DNA of 49,064 bases from Acidobacteriota bacterium (GTDB lineage: Bacteria > Acidobacteriota > Terriglobia > Terriglobales > Acidobacteriaceae): contig JARLGJ010000040.1 of NCBI GenBank assembly GCA_031296105.1, positions 1 through 49,064 on the forward strand. The letters run 5' to 3'. The translations under genes and the position numbers were made by a program. This document shows positions 15,160-24,180 of the stretch, in pieces; the stretch's first letter is position 1, and the number at the start of each line of letters is the position of its first letter. The notes under the pieces are model-generated. The model was not told the origin of the DNA. It saw only the letters and a program-made list of their open reading frames with translations, and did not search any database.

Positions 15160-17568
15160 ATGGCAGGCACACGCCGCAGCCTTGTGGCGCTGGTGATTGC
15201 GTTTGCGGTTGCAAATCTTGTGGGCCAGTCGGGAGGCCGTGAACCTGGCCCGCCGATTGTGAGGCCGCCCATCGTAACGCCGCCCGGCGCGAAGGGGCCG
15301 ATCCTGACGCCGCCCAGCGCTGCGCCCACAAGCGCCGCCCCCGTCAGCAGCAGTCAGCCCGTGCCTCTCATTCACATTCCGCACCAGACGGCTCACCCCG
15401 TGCAGGCGGGCACAGGACCAAGCCTGCCCGGCTGCATCGATCCTAATATCCCTCTGATGCAGGGCGGATGGAGCAGCGTAACCTCTCCGGTTTACGGACT
15501 GATTCAGAACATGCCCCTGATTGGAACTCCGGCGTATGCGGCCAACACCGTGTTCTGGATCTCGCGCGAGTCGCAGCCGGGAAAGTCCGCGGTGATGACC
15601 GGCGCGTTCACCCCGGCCAGTAAGACACTGAAGATCGCATGGATTCCGCCGGGAACCGTGGACACAACTACACTGCTGGCCCAGAGCTCGCAGACGGTAA
15701 CGCCGGTGCAGGTTGGCACTACCGCGCTCAGCTTTGAGATTCCCGCGTCCCTGGCAGCGGGCGTGTATGCCTACGAGATCGACGACAACAGCACCGCCCC
15801 CGTACAGGGCGTCATCAACGCGCCCAACATCGATTGGCTGCTGGGAATGCCCGCGAACAACAGCACGCCGCTGCTGCACGAGGCACTCAGTTGCGTGGCC
15901 GAAGCCGGACAGCAACTGGCACTGATGGGCCGCAATTTTTCCGCGACGCTGGGGGTTTACGCGCGAGCCGCTGACGGCACCACCTACAACTTCTCCGTGG
16001 TCTCGGTAAGCACGACGCAAGTCATCGCGCAGCTACCCGCCTCGCTGCCGCCGGGCGCTTACAGCGTGTGGATTGGCGACGCCGCACAGGGCGCGGTCTC
16101 CAGCGCGCCGGTGCCGCTGGCCATTGCGTCGCCGCATCAGTGGCCGTTGCAACATATTGCCTGCGGAGGACTGACGGGCGACGGCGCCACCGACAACAGC
16201 GGCGCGCTGCAAAGCTGCCTGGACACCTATCAGCCCGGGTACGGCAACATCTTTTGCTTCGACCTTCCGGCCGGCACGTATCTGCTGAGCCAGGGCATTG
16301 CGCCGCACCCGTGGCAGGCACTTTGCGGAGCGTCACCCACGCAAACTATTTTGCTGGGCGCGGCAAAGCCAGGAACGGCGCAGCCGGCGTGGATTGTGGC
16401 GCCCACGTACTTTGCCATGCAGGGACTGACGCTGCAAGCCTCGGCCGCCGTGCTGCCCTTGCTGCAACCGGCGAACATGTCATCGCCGTGGACTTCGGGA
16501 CACATCTGGCTGAACAACGTGGCGCTGCTCGCCAGCCATGAAGCGGGATATCAAACCGTGTTTCTGGAAGGCCCGGACGTTCAACTGACCAACTCCACCG
16601 TGCAGGCCTCGCTTGACCTGGACTGCGCGAATGGAGCGTTGGTGGCACACAACACGTTCAACGACGACGCAGGATACGTTGCGCTGGGCAACAGCCAGAA
16701 CGTGCTGTTTGTGAACAACACGCTGACGGCACAGAGCCAGACATCGATTGAAGGAGTGAGCATTGCGCGGCAGTTCGTACAGTACGGGCCTTCCTACCAG
16801 TCGCGCAACATCTACTTGGCCGGAAATCTGTTTTCCGGAGTGGGCACCGATCAGCAGGTGATTACGACGGACGGCGGCGGCGGCGCGTACTGGGGCGGAG
16901 TCCTTTCGTCCACCGCCAACACGGTGTCGCTGGCCGACGAGCCGAGTTGGAACTGGACGGGCAACACGAATCCGCAGGATGTTATGGCCGTGGTGCTCTC
17001 CGGAACCGGCGCGGGCCAGGCACTACGGGTGCTGAGTTACAGCGGCAACACGGTGACGCTGGCCGCGCCCTGGGCCGTGCCGCCGGACGCCACGTCCGTG
17101 CTCGGCATCGCCTTCTATCACAGCAACCTCACCGTTGCCGGCAACACCTTCGTCAACACCAGCGGGATCACCATCAACCTGGGCGACGTGGTGAACGGCG
17201 CGATTGAAGACAACCTGCTGACGAACTCCGGCAGCGGCATTCTACTGTGGGGCTTTGGCCCCTATGGCGGACCGGCGGGCTATGGCTCGGTGGTGAACGT
17301 GGATGTGCTGCGTAACGTAATTGCCGAGGGCGACGGGACGAAGATCGTAAACTCCACGCAGACCAACGCAGGCGGCATCGGGCTGTTCGACATGACCGGC
17401 TGCGTCGTCTCCGGCGTGCTGATCCGCGACAACACGGTCACTCCGCTGCAAACCATCTTCAGCACCAACGGATGGGAAGGATTGAACGGCATTGTGATTG
17501 ACGGCAACAATGCCGACGTGCTGATGCAGGGCGCGCCGCGCACCCTGGTGGACGACGCGCTGCAATAA
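15160..17568 (+). CDS. Secreted right-handed beta-helix protein (pectate-lyase-like fold)
   Basis: The start ATG 15160 is chosen because GGAGG lies eight bases upstream (15147-15151); an in-frame ATG at 15142 would place that site inside the gene. The 802-residue product has a signal peptide (about 1-24) and a Pro-rich linker (about 24-60). Two TIG/IPT-like beta regions (about 120-330) follow, then a beta-helix from about 335 that opens with a sequence of the pectate-lyase superfamily type (DGATDNSGALQSCLD) and carries many Asn-rich turns (NNTLT, AGNTF). Proteins with this fold include polysaccharide lyases, epimerases and depolymerases. No catalytic set is recognised, so substrate and activity are open. 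Its place beside the EPS operon suggests it acts on that polymer. The next gene is convergent with a 3-bp gap. Confidence 0.8.
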   Translation: MAGTRRSLVALVIAFAVANLVGQSGGREPGPPIVRPPIVTPPGAKGPILTPPSAAPTSAAPVSSSQPVPLIHIPHQTAHPVQAGTGPSLPGCIDPNIPLMQGGWSSVTSPVYGLIQNMPLIGTPAYAANTVFWISRESQPGKSAVMTGAFTPASKTLKIAWIPPGTVDTTTLLAQSSQTVTPVQVGTTALSFEIPASLAAGVYAYEIDDNSTAPVQGVINAPNIDWLLGMPANNSTPLLHEALSCVAEAGQQLALMGRNFSATLGVYARAADGTTYNFSVVSVSTTQVIAQLPASLPPGAYSVWIGDAAQGAVSSAPVPLAIASPHQWPLQHIACGGLTGDGATDNSGALQSCLDTYQPGYGNIFCFDLPAGTYLLSQGIAPHPWQALCGASPTQTILLGAAKPGTAQPAWIVAPTYFAMQGLTLQASAAVLPLLQPANMSSPWTSGHIWLNNVALLASHEAGYQTVFLEGPDVQLTNSTVQASLDLDCANGALVAHNTFNDDAGYVALGNSQNVLFVNNTLTAQSQTSIEGVSIARQFVQYGPSYQSRNIYLAGNLFSGVGTDQQVITTDGGGGAYWGGVLSSTANTVSLADEPSWNWTGNTNPQDVMAVVLSGTGAGQALRVLSYSGNTVTLAAPWAVPPDATSVLGIAFYHSNLTVAGNTFVNTSGITINLGDVVNGAIEDNLLTNSGSGILLWGFGPYGGPAGYGSVVNVDVLRNVIAEGDGTKIVNSTQTNAGGIGLFDMTGCVVSGVLIRDNTVTPLQTIFSTNGWEGLNGIVIDGNNADVLMQGAPRTLVDDALQ

Positions 17569-17571
17569 CAA

Positions 17572-18453
17572 TTACTTCGCGATTGGAGTTTGAGCGGATA
17601 TTGCGCGGCGTGCGAGGCTCGTCAGTTCGCGCGTCTTGAGCACGATCAGGTACTCATAAAACGACTGCAACATGGCGTAGGTGAATCCGGCGCGTCCGTC
17701 GAGAAAGCCGCGGCGCAGGACATAGAGCAGAAGAAACTTGACCAGAGGACGCGCGGGAAGGCGATAGAACAATTCCTTCTGATGGAAGCGGCGCTCGTTG
17801 AAGCCGCCGGCCGTGAAGGCCAGGCGGAGACTGAAGGGCTTGTGCGCGGCGCGATTTTCGAGAATCTGGCGCGCCTCCAAGGTGCTGTACGCATTGTGCC
17901 GCTCGACCCAATGGGCAATTCCCTTGCTGAAGGGAAAGTGGTCGAGGTAACCCGTGACTTCACCAGCAGGGCCGTCGGGAATGGAGACGGGATTGACGAG
18001 GCGCTCGTAGTGCATCTTCTCCGGGCGGAAGAGGCGCAGGTAATACGGCGAGGTTTGCACGTGGCGCAGCCATGTGCCCAGGAAGAAATCGCGGCGCTGC
18101 ACACGGAACGCGACATTGGGGCCGGGATTCTTTACCGCGGCCAGCAGAGCGTCGCGCAGCTCCGGCGTGACGCGCTCGTCGGCGTCCAAATGCAACACCC
18201 ATGCATTGCGAAACGGCAGGTTCGCCAGGGCCCAGTTCTTGCGCGCCGCCTCGTCTCCGCCGAAGACGGCCCCGCCCTCCTGCGCGGCGGCGCGCGGAAG
18301 CGTGACCGCGACGCCAGCGGCACGCGCGATCTCCACCGTGCGGTCGGTGCTGAAGGAGTCGAGCACATGAATGTCATCCGACCAGGCCACCGAAGCGAGG
18401 CAGCCTGGGAGATCGCGTTCTTCGTTCCGGGTATAGATAAGGACGGAGATCAT
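17572..18453 (-). CDS. Family 2 glycosyltransferase, WaaE/KdtX-like
   Basis: The 293-residue protein starts MISVLIYTRNEERDLPGCLASV and carries LDSFSTDRT (31-39) and the DXD-like motif HLDADE (88-93), all typical of the WaaE/KdtX branch of GT2 enzymes that add sugars to LPS core. The ATG at 18453 gives the family N-terminus; a TTG at 18459 would add two residues. It is the third gene of a minus-strand block (acyltransferase, methyltransferase, GT2) and starts just after the methyltransferase stop. Sugar and acceptor are unknown. Confidence 0.92.
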   Translation of the reverse strand: MISVLIYTRNEERDLPGCLASVAWSDDIHVLDSFSTDRTVEIARAAGVAVTLPRAAAQEGGAVFGGDEAARKNWALANLPFRNAWVLHLDADERVTPELRDALLAAVKNPGPNVAFRVQRRDFFLGTWLRHVQTSPYYLRLFRPEKMHYERLVNPVSIPDGPAGEVTGYLDHFPFSKGIAHWVERHNAYSTLEARQILENRAAHKPFSLRLAFTAGGFNERRFHQKELFYRLPARPLVKFLLLYVLRRGFLDGRAGFTYAMLQSFYEYLIVLKTRELTSLARRAISAQTPIAK

Positions 18454-18459
18454 ACGCAA

Positions 18460-19110
18460 TTATTTCTTACGCCCGGCTACGACCATGGAGCAGGCCAGGG
18501 GCGGAATGCGGCCGGCCCGGGTATAAGAGACGACCTCGAATCCGCACTCTTCCAACAAGGCAAGCAGCGTGTTGCACGAGAAGAACTTGATGTGGCCGAA
18601 GTCGCGCAAAGGGTGCCAGTGATCGTCGAATTGATTGGTTAAGGCCAGCAGCAGATTCTTGAGATAGCCATGATAGGGCGTGCTGAGCACGAAGGTTCCG
18701 CCGGGAAGCAGCGCTTCATAAGCGCTCTTCATCAACATGCGCGGCAGCAACAGGTGCTCGATGACTTCCATGGAGACCACCGCGTCGTACTTCTCGCGAT
18801 AGCTGTCCGCCAGCGGCGCGGCGAAATCGTGCTGAAAAAATGGGATCGACGGAGAGGCCGCGCGAGCGATGGCCAGCCCCGAGCTGCTGCCGTCGCAACC
18901 CTGCATGGTGAATCCCTGGGCGGCGAGGAAGGCGGTGAAGTTGCCGTTGCCGCAGCCGAGGTCGAGCACGTTCTTTGCGCCGGAAGCGCGCAGGTAGCGC
19001 ACGACCGGAGCGGCCAGGTAGCGGTGCGACTCGCTGCTGCCAGCGGCGTCCCAGCGGAATTCGGTTGCGGCAATCGACTTCAGTTCATCCGTGCTGGACG
19101 GCGTTTGCAT
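18460..19110 (-). CDS. Class I SAM-dependent methyltransferase
   Basis: The 216-residue protein has the SAM-binding motif LDLGCGNG (49-56), an acidic second strand (CDGSS), VVSMEVIEHL in the region of motif III, and a later LPGGTFVLSTPY segment, as in UbiG-like small-molecule methyltransferases. The start at ATG 19110 is supported by GAGGAG seven bases upstream, so the gene overlaps the end of the acyltransferase by 26 bp. Between an acyltransferase and a glycosyltransferase it probably methylates a sugar of the surface polysaccharide or LPS; this is inference from context. Confidence 0.88.
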   Translation of the reverse strand: MQTPSSTDELKSIAATEFRWDAAGSSESHRYLAAPVVRYLRASGAKNVLDLGCGNGNFTAFLAAQGFTMQGCDGSSSGLAIARAASPSIPFFQHDFAAPLADSYREKYDAVVSMEVIEHLLLPRMLMKSAYEALLPGGTFVLSTPYHGYLKNLLLALTNQFDDHWHPLRDFGHIKFFSCNTLLALLEECGFEVVSYTRAGRIPPLACSMVVAGRKK

Positions 19111-19732
19111 GGTGACGCTCCTCAACTTTTCTCTCTTTCAAGTGGCGTGCGGGAATGCCGCCGTACACGCCCCAAGGCTCCAGGTCGCGGGTGGCCACCG
19201 AGGCCAGCGCCAGCACGGCTCCCTCGCCCACGCGGATGCCGGGCTGCACGGTGGCGCGGGCGCAGATCCAGGCGTGGGCGCCGATATGAATTCCGGCGGA
19301 GACGAGCGGGAAGGCAGGATCTTCATAGAGGTGCGTGGCGCCGCAAAGATACGCCTCCTGCGAGATGGTGGCGTGCGAGCCGATGAAGATCAACGCGGGG
19401 TTGTACACGATGGCTCCGTCGGCAATGGCCACGACGTCTTCACAATGCAGATTCCAGGGAGCCCAGATGCGCGCGCCGGAATAGATGTGGCAGTTGGCGC
19501 CGATGCGGGCGCCGAAGGCCCGCAGCACAAAACGCCGCCAGCCGTGCAAGGGGCGCGGAGAAATCCGGAAGAGCACGAGATAAGCAAACTGCCACAGGGC
19601 GCGCCGCAGACGATTGCTCCAGGAAAACGAGGCGGAGAGATATGGGTCGCGCTCAGCCACGCTGCACCCCACGGGGGCAGGTTGCTTCGGGAAGTGTTGC
19701 GATCGATTTGACGCTTGGCACAAACATGGCAA
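19085..19732 (-). CDS. WcaF-like hexapeptide-repeat acyltransferase
   Basis: The protein is a left-handed beta-helix acetyltransferase of the colanic-acid WcaF type: a conserved N-terminal part beginning ERDPYLSASFSWSNRLRR, then hexapeptide turns (GARIGANCHIYSGARIWAP, and IGSHATISQEAYLCGATHLY), a loop, and IHIGAHAWICARATVQPG. Such enzymes O-acetylate polysaccharide sugars with acetyl-CoA. The start is uncertain: TTG 19732 gives 215 residues but has no binding site, while GTG 19660 is preceded by GTGGGG and would remove a non-conserved N-terminal stretch. It is the first gene of the minus-strand block; its 3' end overlaps the methyltransferase. Confidence 0.88.
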   Translation of the reverse strand: MPCLCQASNRSQHFPKQPAPVGCSVAERDPYLSASFSWSNRLRRALWQFAYLVLFRISPRPLHGWRRFVLRAFGARIGANCHIYSGARIWAPWNLHCEDVVAIADGAIVYNPALIFIGSHATISQEAYLCGATHLYEDPAFPLVSAGIHIGAHAWICARATVQPGIRVGEGAVLALASVATRDLEPWGVYGGIPARHLKERKVEERHHANAVQHG

Positions 19733-19777
19733 ATTCTATCGGCTGCATTCCGGCAGAGAGCGCAAAAACTCCAATTA

Positions 19778-19806
19778 ATTGTAGCAGGGCGAGGTGTTCC
19801 GCAAAG
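19778..19806 (-). promoter_or_regulatory. Extended -10 promoter candidate for the acyltransferase-methyltransferase-GT2 block
   Basis: On the minus strand TGC-TACAAT occupies 19786-19778: a 5-of-6 -10 hexamer with the TGN extension. The -35 position (19806-19801) is poor (CTTTGC), which extended -10 promoters tolerate. Transcription would start near 19771, upstream of either candidate start codon of the acyltransferase. Confidence 0.4.
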
Positions 19807-19834
19807 CGCACGTCCCAGCTTGTGGATAAGAAAA

Positions 19835-19858
19835 GCGCCCTGCATAAATGCAGGGCGC
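19835..19858 (-). terminator. Intrinsic terminator of the S53 protease gene
   Basis: GCGCCCTGCAT and ATGCAGGGCGC form a perfect 11-bp stem. On the minus strand it is followed at once by TTTTCTT, giving a standard rho-independent terminator about 55 bp past the protease stop. A second hairpin (19881-19904, CTGCCCGCG/CGCGGGCAG) lies between it and the stop codon. Confidence 0.75.
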
Positions 19859-19913
19859 AAGAAGAATCAGTTAGCCCGGACTGCCCGCGTGGTTGCGCGG
19901 GCAGCCCTGGAGT

Positions 19914-22900
19914 TTACCGCTTGATGGAAGCGTGCTTGCCGCCCACCGAGATCGAAGTCGCAGTGGGATCGGTGTACACGTAAGTTTGCGAAGTCAGGCT
20001 GCCGTTCAGCGTGGACCACAGCGTGACGTACACGGGAGCGCCGTCCGTAGGCAGATTGATAATCGCCGAGCCGCCCGAGAGCGGACCCAAATTGGCGATG
20101 TCAAGGCCACCGGCCGTGCTGCCGACCCAGATATAAACCGGATCGGTGGACTGGTTGTACGAGTAGTCAAACTCCTGCGTGGAAGCCAGCGTCGATCCGT
20201 TGGCCGGCGAAGTGATCGCCGCCGGAGAGAACGTGGCTTCCGTGTAGGTGTAGGACTTCGAAACCAGCGTTCCATTGACCGTGGACCAGAGCGTGGCGTA
20301 CACCGTCGCGCCGTTGGCCGGCAAAGTCACCGTGGTGCTGGTGCCGGAAAGCGGTCCAATATTGACCAGGTCAAAGCCACCAGCCGTCGAACCAACCCAC
20401 AGGTAAACCGGAGTTGTGGAACCATTCGCCGCCCAGGTAAAGGTGGTAGACGTTCCACTCAACGTGCTGCCCGAGGCCGGCGAACTGATGGAAGCCGGCA
20501 GGAGCGACGCTTCCGTGTAGGTTGCGGTGGTGGAGGTAAGGGTGCCGTTCAGCGTGGACCAGAGCGTGGCGTACACCGTCGCGCCGTTGGTCGGCAGTGT
20601 CACCGTGGTGCTGGTGCCAGTGAGCGGACCCACATTGACCAGGTCAAAGCCACCCGCCGTGGAGCCAACCCACAGGTAAACCGGGGTCGTGGACTGGTTG
20701 GCGGTCCAGGTGAAGGTGGCCGAGGCCGCGCTCAGCGTGCTGCCAGAGGCGGGCGAACTGAGTGCCGCCGGCAAGCTGGTGGCTTCCGTGTAGGTGGCCG
20801 TGGAGGAGACCAGGCTGCCGTTCTGCGTGGACCACAGCGTGACGTAAACCGTCGCGCCATTTTCCGGCAGAGTCACCGACGTGCTGGTACCGGTGAACGG
20901 ACCGACGTTGACCAGATCATACGCACCGGACGTGGAACCGACCCAGATGTAGTACGGGCTGGTGGCGCCACCGGCGCTCCAGGTGATGGTGGTGCTGGTG
21001 CCCGACAGCGTGCTGCCGGTGGCCGGAGTGGTAATCGTGGCCGGACCGGCGGCCGGAGCCGTCACCGCAACCGCGGAAGAGGTGGAAGGCGCGTCATTGG
21101 CGCCGTCACCCTGGAAGTAGGCGATGATGCTGTTGCTGCCCGCCTGCAGAGCCGAAGCCGCAACGGTCAGCGTGGCTGAAGCCGTGCAGACTACGCTGGG
21201 CGCTGTGCCGGTGCAGGTGTTGGCCACCAGAGAGCCGGTACCAAGTTCGGTGCCGCTGGTGCTGCCGATGTAGAAGGCAACCGTGCCAGCCGGAACGCCG
21301 CCACGCTGGGTAGCCGTAACCGTGGCCGTCAGCGTCGTGGTGTCGGTGGGGCTGGACAGGGTGGTGGAGCTGGCGGCCAGCGCAGTGGTTGTGGTGAACG
21401 AAGAAGCTGCGTTGTTCCAGGACGTGACCAGGTTGTACACGTTAGCCGAACCGAGACCGGTGGCCAGGTCATAGCCCTGGGCGGTGCGATAGGCCAGTGT
21501 GGAGGTGTGGCTGCCAACGGCCGACAGACCGTAGGTGTGCGAGCTGAGCGCGCGGTAGCAGTTGGTGACCGAGGTGTATTTGCAGGACTGCACAATGTCG
21601 CTGGCAACTTCGCCCGCGGCCAGAGCGCCGTTCGCGGTGGTGCACATCGTGGCCGAAATGCCGTTGATGCAAGGCGTATCGTTGGCGATGTCGTGGAAGA
21701 CGCAGGTGCTGGGAATCGCGTTGCCCAGCTTGGAACCGGAGCAGTTGGCGATGGTCGAACTCGCCGTGCCGGTGGGGCCGTACTGCTGCGTGCCCAGTTT
21801 ATACAGGGTGTAGTTGGCCTGGCCCTGGCGTCCATACTGCTGGTTGACCAGTGCCATCAGGCCGTTGATCTGCGGTGCGACGAACGAAGTGCCGCCGGCC
21901 GCCAGGTAGTAAGCATCCTGAGTGGTGCCGTACGAGCAGGCATAGCCCGAGTCGGACTGGCAGTAGGACAGAGCATGGCTCCACCAGCCGGAGGAGGCGA
22001 AGAACGAAAGGTCAGGCTCGTTGCGGTAAGTGCTCGATACCGTTCCGGTACCTACGCCATACACACTCTGCCAGGACGGAATCGTGTTGTAAACGCTGAT
22101 GCCGCCGCTGCCGCCGACCACCGCGCGATAGGCAGACATGCTGTTGGAAGCGCAGAGGTACTCGGGCGTGTAGTTGGTGGTGTAGGCCGTGTTGCCAAGG
22201 TACTGGAGGTAGGAGACGAACAGCGGATTGGCGCAGTACGCACCCCAGGAAATTTCCGGGATGTAGGACAGAGCCGAACCGTAGCTCGAACTGTTGGTGC
22301 CCCAGTAGGAGGCATAGCCTGTCGTCGGCGCCTGGTAGAAGTCGCTGAAGTCGGTGCCACCGGCCGAGATGTTGTAGGCTGTGCTCGACATGGTGCTGGT
22401 CGAAAGGTTCGACGACTGATACGAAGCGTCCTGGTTGCAACCTGCCGAACCGGCATCGCCGGAGGAGACAACCGGGGTGATACCTTCGGCCGACATCTGC
22501 TGCCAGATGTTGGTGTAGAAAGTCTTACCCGTCGTGCCCGCGGAGGTTTCGCACTCACCGTAGCTCAAGCTGGTGGAAGTAACGGTGGATGAGAGGTAGT
22601 TGGCAATATAAGACGCCGCCAGGTCAGTGCCGTAGGTACCGATGTTCGAACCCGTGCTGTTGCAAGCCACAAAGTCGACAATGGCGTTCGGAGCGACGGC
22701 ACCGGCCCACTCAACGTCGAGCAGGGCTTCGCCTTCTTCCGCGGTGCTAGTCGGGCTGGCGGCAACCGCGCAACCATTGCCGGGGCCGTTGATGTAATTG
22801 ACGCCACCAGCGGTGGCGTTGGCCGGAGCCGGATACGCCGCGAGTCCAAAGGCCGAGCGGAAGCTGTCCACGTCGGCGATGCGGCCGGTGGAGGAGCTGT

Positions 22901-23768
22901 AGGTCTTCAGGCCCGTCTCTTCGATGACGGCAATGGTAACGCCGGCGCCGGTGATGCCCGCAGCGTAGAGCGGGTTGGAATTGTAGATCGTGTACCAGTC
23001 CTGCGGCGTCACGTCATAGCTGTTGTAGCCGCTGTAATTGAAGGTGAACTCAGGAGCCGAGGCCGGACCCATCACCTTTTCCCAGGCACCGGTCTGCTGG
23101 TTCTTCTTCATCACCTTCTGGCCAACCTTGTTGGGCTTGGGCGACCAGTCGTGCAGGTTGCGGAAGCCGGCAATCACGGGAGCCAGGGCGGTGGGAACCT
23201 TGGGGTCGGTGAGCACGGCAACGTGCTTTTCGCCATTGACGTTGAGGGTGTGGTATTGCACACCGAAGGCGGCCTTCATCTGGCCGGCGGTTCCGCTGAA
23301 GGTAACGTGGGTGCGGCCCGGAGGAACGTCCTCCACCGTGAATCCCTGCTGCTGCAGCCAGTTGGTAACCGCCAGCACGTCAGCGTCGGAGGGGCCGAAG
23401 TGCTGGCCGAACTGCTCCGGCGTCAGCCACTGGTGATACATGGAGGAGTTCGGATTGTGCAGGTTGTCAACGACCGCGGCGGCTGCCGCATCCTGTTCGG
23501 GCGTGCGTTGCAGAAGCAACACAACATGCTCGGCGGGAGTGGAGTCCGGTACCGCGCCGACGTCATATTTCGCCAGTGCCAACGGATGAACATGGCCCGG
23601 GATAGTTGTGGTCTGAGACTTTGTGATGGCCTGGGCATTAACCCGCGATGCCGGAAGAGGCGCAATGTCATTCAGCTTTTGCGCAAATGCCGGTATTGAG
23701 ATCACCAGGGCGGTCACTAGAGAAAGGGCTATAGCCGAGAGGCTACTCCTCCGCAAACCAACGTGCAT
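19914..23768 (-). CDS. Secreted S53 (pro-kumamolisin/sedolisin) serine-carboxyl protease with C-terminal Ig-like repeats
   Basis: The 1284-residue protein has a signal peptide (about 1-29), a pro-kumamolisin activation domain (about 40-205) and an S53 catalytic domain (about 235-790). The catalytic residues are all visible: E347 and D351 in EALLD, oxyanion-hole D438 in SSGDAG and nucleophile S628 in GGTSFVAP. An Ig-like region (about 795-905) follows, then four copies of a 91-residue repeat (about 905-1267) with motifs WVGSTAGG and LWSTLNG. Sedolisins are acid-active endopeptidases, processed by removal of the N-terminal prodomain; the C-terminal repeats probably hold the enzyme at the cell surface or a substrate. 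GAGG six bases before the ATG fits the start. It has its own promoter and terminator. Confidence 0.95.
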   Translation of the reverse strand: MHVGLRRSSLSAIALSLVTALVISIPAFAQKLNDIAPLPASRVNAQAITKSQTTTIPGHVHPLALAKYDVGAVPDSTPAEHVVLLLQRTPEQDAAAAAVVDNLHNPNSSMYHQWLTPEQFGQHFGPSDADVLAVTNWLQQQGFTVEDVPPGRTHVTFSGTAGQMKAAFGVQYHTLNVNGEKHVAVLTDPKVPTALAPVIAGFRNLHDWSPKPNKVGQKVMKKNQQTGAWEKVMGPASAPEFTFNYSGYNSYDVTPQDWYTIYNSNPLYAAGITGAGVTIAVIEETGLKTYSSSTGRIADVDSFRSAFGLAAYPAPANATAGGVNYINGPGNGCAVAASPTSTAEEGEALLDVEWAGAVAPNAIVDFVACNSTGSNIGTYGTDLAASYIANYLSSTVTSTSLSYGECETSAGTTGKTFYTNIWQQMSAEGITPVVSSGDAGSAGCNQDASYQSSNLSTSTMSSTAYNISAGGTDFSDFYQAPTTGYASYWGTNSSSYGSALSYIPEISWGAYCANPLFVSYLQYLGNTAYTTNYTPEYLCASNSMSAYRAVVGGSGGISVYNTIPSWQSVYGVGTGTVSSTYRNEPDLSFFASSGWWSHALSYCQSDSGYACSYGTTQDAYYLAAGGTSFVAPQINGLMALVNQQYGRQGQANYTLYKLGTQQYGPTGTASSTIANCSGSKLGNAIPSTCVFHDIANDTPCINGISATMCTTANGALAAGEVASDIVQSCKYTSVTNCYRALSSHTYGLSAVGSHTSTLAYRTAQGYDLATGLGSANVYNLVTSWNNAASSFTTTTALAASSTTLSSPTDTTTLTATVTATQRGGVPAGTVAFYIGSTSGTELGTGSLVANTCTGTAPSVVCTASATLTVAASALQAGSNSIIAYFQGDGANDAPSTSSAVAVTAPAAGPATITTPATGSTLSGTSTTITWSAGGATSPYYIWVGSTSGAYDLVNVGPFTGTSTSVTLPENGATVYVTLWSTQNGSLVSSTATYTEATSLPAALSSPASGSTLSAASATFTWTANQSTTPVYLWVGSTAGGFDLVNVGPLTGTSTTVTLPTNGATVYATLWSTLNGTLTSTTATYTEASLLPASISSPASGSTLSGTSTTFTWAANGSTTPVYLWVGSTAGGFDLVNIGPLSGTSTTVTLPANGATVYATLWSTVNGTLVSKSYTYTEATFSPAAITSPANGSTLASTQEFDYSYNQSTDPVYIWVGSTAGGLDIANLGPLSGGSAIINLPTDGAPVYVTLWSTLNGSLTSQTYVYTDPTATSISVGGKHASIKR
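19965..21045 (-). repeat. Four tandem ~273-bp repeats inside the S53 protease gene
   Basis: Each unit encodes about 91 residues: a SPASGSTLS motif, a YLWVGSTAGGFDLVN core, a TVTLP-NGATVYATLWST segment and a terminal TYTEA. The two central units are closest to each other, also at DNA level; the outer two have diverged more. The pattern points to expansion by unequal crossing-over. Confidence 0.85.
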
Positions 23769-24180
23769 ACGTTACCTCGTCAGAAAGTCGAACAGCGCTA
23801 TACAGCAGGAACAGGAACCTTGCTCATGGACCGCAAGGCAGTTCAGAGGGAAAACAACTTGTCCGGAATTATTACTTTGGTACTAGAACCTGTCAAGAAA
23901 AGTATTAAAATATGCTTAGAAATTTTCTTTATGGGACTAATCAAAAATCAAATAAGCCACTCTTTTTGTGCAATATACTAATAACCATAGGCGCGTGCAC
24001 CACCCTTTACCTTGCACTATCTATTGACTCATCAAATGCTTAGGCGCGGTTTCGGCCAAGCAATTGCCTCTAATCCAGCAGGTTACCTATGCACATTGGT
24101 AGCGGTCCATTCGCCCAGTGTCTTCCCGTGGCCCTTTGCCGTTGATAGTATGTCCGCATACCAATATCGGATACCCGAGC
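23769..24180. other. A+T-rich divergent intergenic region
   Basis: This gap between the divergent protease and TMTC-like genes holds no gene I can support. About 23850-23990 is clearly richer in A and T than its surroundings (for example TATTAAAATATGCTTAGAAA). It carries the protease promoter; the promoter of the plus-strand gene is not clear. Confidence 0.5.
23868..23896 (-). promoter_or_regulatory. Strong sigma70-type promoter of the S53 protease gene
   Basis: On the minus strand a perfect -35 TTGACA (23896-23891) is followed by a 17-bp spacer and -10 AATAAT (23873-23868, 5 of 6 matches). Transcription would begin near 23861, giving a leader of about 93 nt. Confidence 0.65.

Noticed and set aside
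19893..21179. 428-residue Gly/Arg-rich plus-strand frame with internal repeats
   Set aside because: It is the antisense image of the tandem Ig-like repeats of the S53 protease; its apparent repeats come from that gene.
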